From the NCBI GenBank assembly GCA_028679935.1, contig JAJRAL010000169.1, positions 1 to 5,756 on the forward strand: 5,756 nucleotides of DNA, given 5' to 3'. A program made the translations under genes and the position numbers. The notes below the pieces were generated by a model. The model searched no databases. It saw only the letters and a list, made by a program, of their open reading frames with translations, and was not told the DNA's origin. This DNA is from Methanomassiliicoccales archaeon (GTDB taxonomy: Archaea > Thermoplasmatota > Thermoplasmata > Methanomassiliicoccales > UBA472). Below, in pieces: positions 5,114-5,756 of this stretch. Position 1 is the first letter of the stretch, and every line of letters starts with the position of its first letter.

Positions 5114-5340
5114 GAGGGCACGCTATCCGTAGGGGCCGACCCCCATGGCAGCCCGCGGGGATACCTACTTGCTGACCCGTGTGGCATCATCCCCTGCCGC
5201 CTCATGGCTGCCGCTCCCTGGCCTTCAGCGCCCACTCGGCGCGCTCGTCGTCGAGGCCGAAAATATCGTCTCGCCGGGCCGCTGGCCTCCATCGAAATCC
5301 TCGGTGATGGGCCTCAGCGAGCCAGGCTCGACGTTCGCGT
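5114..5340. other. Intergenic region upstream of the Argonaute operon
   Basis: No convincing gene is present. Short frames on both strands lack a start with a ribosome site. One minus-strand frame of 43 codons ending at the TGA 5225-5227 has G/C-rich third positions but no start codon after its upstream TAG, so it may be a remnant. A 13-base odd palindrome lies at 5318-5330, and GGGG-CCGA-CCCC at 5132-5143 can form a very short stem. Confidence 0.4.
5318..5330. repeat. Odd palindrome CGAGCC-A-GGCTCG
   Basis: Perfect 6+1+6 palindrome in non-coding sequence. The single-base centre makes it a poor RNA hairpin but a fair dimeric-protein site. It lies just upstream of the possible lipoprotein frame starting at 5341. 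Confidence 0.35.
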
Positions 5341-5645
5341 GTGTCTGTCGAATGCTCTATCAAATGCTCTAAGGCCATTTATGCCAGTCTGATCGTCGTC
5401 CTGATCCCAGGCGCTGTCGCGTGCGACTGGCTCGTCCCGCACTCGAGCCCGGCTTGCACCGAAGAATCCTTCCGTGTCGCACTTCCGCTCGGTCACTCGT
5501 GGCCTCTGCTCTCGCAAGATGTGAGGGAGCGCTGGATCGAGTTCGAAGGACAGACCACCGCACGCAAGAAACTCATCGAGGCGATCAAGAGCGATTCAGG
5601 ACATCTGAAGGAACCGCCTTCGCCAAAGCCTTGCTCGGCGCGTAA
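5341..5645 (+). pseudogene. Possible small lipoprotein gene with a frameshift near its end
   Basis: The frame from GTG 5341 has coding-like third positions from about 5380 to 5590. Its N-terminus reads as a lipoprotein signal: basic KCSK (8-11), a hydrophobic AIYASLIVVLIPGAV (12-26), then C28 in AVAC. A charged stretch follows (ERWIEFEGQTTARKKLIEAI). Near 5590-5605 the coding-like pattern passes to the frame one base earlier, which ends TSEGTAFAKALLGA and stops with TAA at 5643-5645, six bases before the convergent stop at 5652. If the first frame is kept, it stays open to the right edge but runs antisense to the neighbouring gene. This suggests one frameshift: a sequencing error, decay, or my misreading of a non-coding stretch. 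There is no good ribosome site and no recognised family. Confidence 0.3.
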
Positions 5646-5651
5646 CTGGCT

Positions 5652-5756
5652 CTACCCCAATTCCATCTCCCGGTCGAGCGGAAAGATCGGGCGGCGAACG
5701 TGTCGGTACGGCAGCTTGGTGAGATCCGGCGTGCAGAGCGCGCCGCTGTCGCAGAC
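5652..5756 (-). CDS. C-terminal end of an unrecognised minus-strand gene, partial
   Basis: The frame is open from the right edge to TAG at 5652-5654, giving the last 34 residues. They begin VCDSGALCTPDLTK and end in an arginine/proline-rich segment (PYRHVRRPIFPLDRE). The two cysteines six positions apart could belong to a metal site. Third positions are mostly G or C, and the composition reads as real protein, better than the antisense frame. The start and most of the gene lie outside the window. I do not recognise the family. It lies on the same strand as the Argonaute operon but about 640 bases upstream of it, and a separate promoter candidate sits between them, so it is probably not part of that operon. 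Confidence 0.5.
   Translation of the reverse strand, partial: VCDSGALCTPDLTKLPYRHVRRPIFPLDREMELG

Noticed and set aside
5053..5292. Minus-strand 79-codon frame upstream of the Argonaute operon
   Set aside because: It is Arg/Ala/Gly/Ser-rich with no ribosome site, and overlaps the candidate promoter of the operon.
1..5756. CRISPR array, tRNA, rRNA, insertion sequence or attachment site
   Set aside because: No regularly spaced repeats, cloverleaf, rRNA-like sequence, transposase or integrase was seen on either strand.

Overview
The window comes from a high-GC bacterium (roughly 60% G+C by eye, strong G/C bias at third codon positions, GTG and TTG starts beside ATG, GGAG-type ribosome binding sites). 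A soil-type lineage such as Gemmatimonadota, Myxococcota or another proteobacterial group would fit, but there is no rRNA or housekeeping gene to decide. The gene content looks like a stretch of a defence island: nearly every recognisable gene is of a type found in anti-phage or anti-plasmid systems.

Left part (1-1127). A DUF262 protein (ParB-like/GmrS-type N-terminal domain with an IDGQQR motif) lies on the minus strand and runs off the left edge. It starts with TTG at 673 behind a very good AGGAGGT. Its upstream region holds a candidate -10 box, three CGATTG hexamers spaced by about one and three helical turns, two perfect 8-bp tandem duplications and a G-run-rich tract. The 984-1109 stretch on the plus strand has coding-like base usage but no start and no recognised family.

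Middle part (1128-2273). A stand-alone class III nucleotidyl cyclase (minus strand) has both metal-binding aspartates and the NxxxR pair. It is divergent from a small plus-strand gene (2008-2223) for a 71-residue cysteine-containing protein, with a short inverted repeat between them.

Core (2274-5113). The main find is a two-gene minus-strand operon: a candidate promoter at 5085-5113, an HNH nuclease fused to an APAZ-like region (437 residues, GTG start), and an overlapping short prokaryotic Argonaute (MID-PIWI only, about 480 residues). The Argonaute keeps the guide 5'-phosphate pocket signature but lacks the catalytic DEDX residues. By analogy with TIR-APAZ, Sir2-APAZ and DUF4365-APAZ short Argonaute systems, the Argonaute and the APAZ half should form a guide-programmed sensor. 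Target recognition would then release the HNH domain to cut nucleic acid and stop invader spread, probably by abortive infection.

Right part (5114-5756). This is mostly non-coding or decayed sequence. It includes a possible small plus-strand lipoprotein gene that seems to change frame near its end, and the last 34 codons of an unrecognised minus-strand gene running off the right edge.
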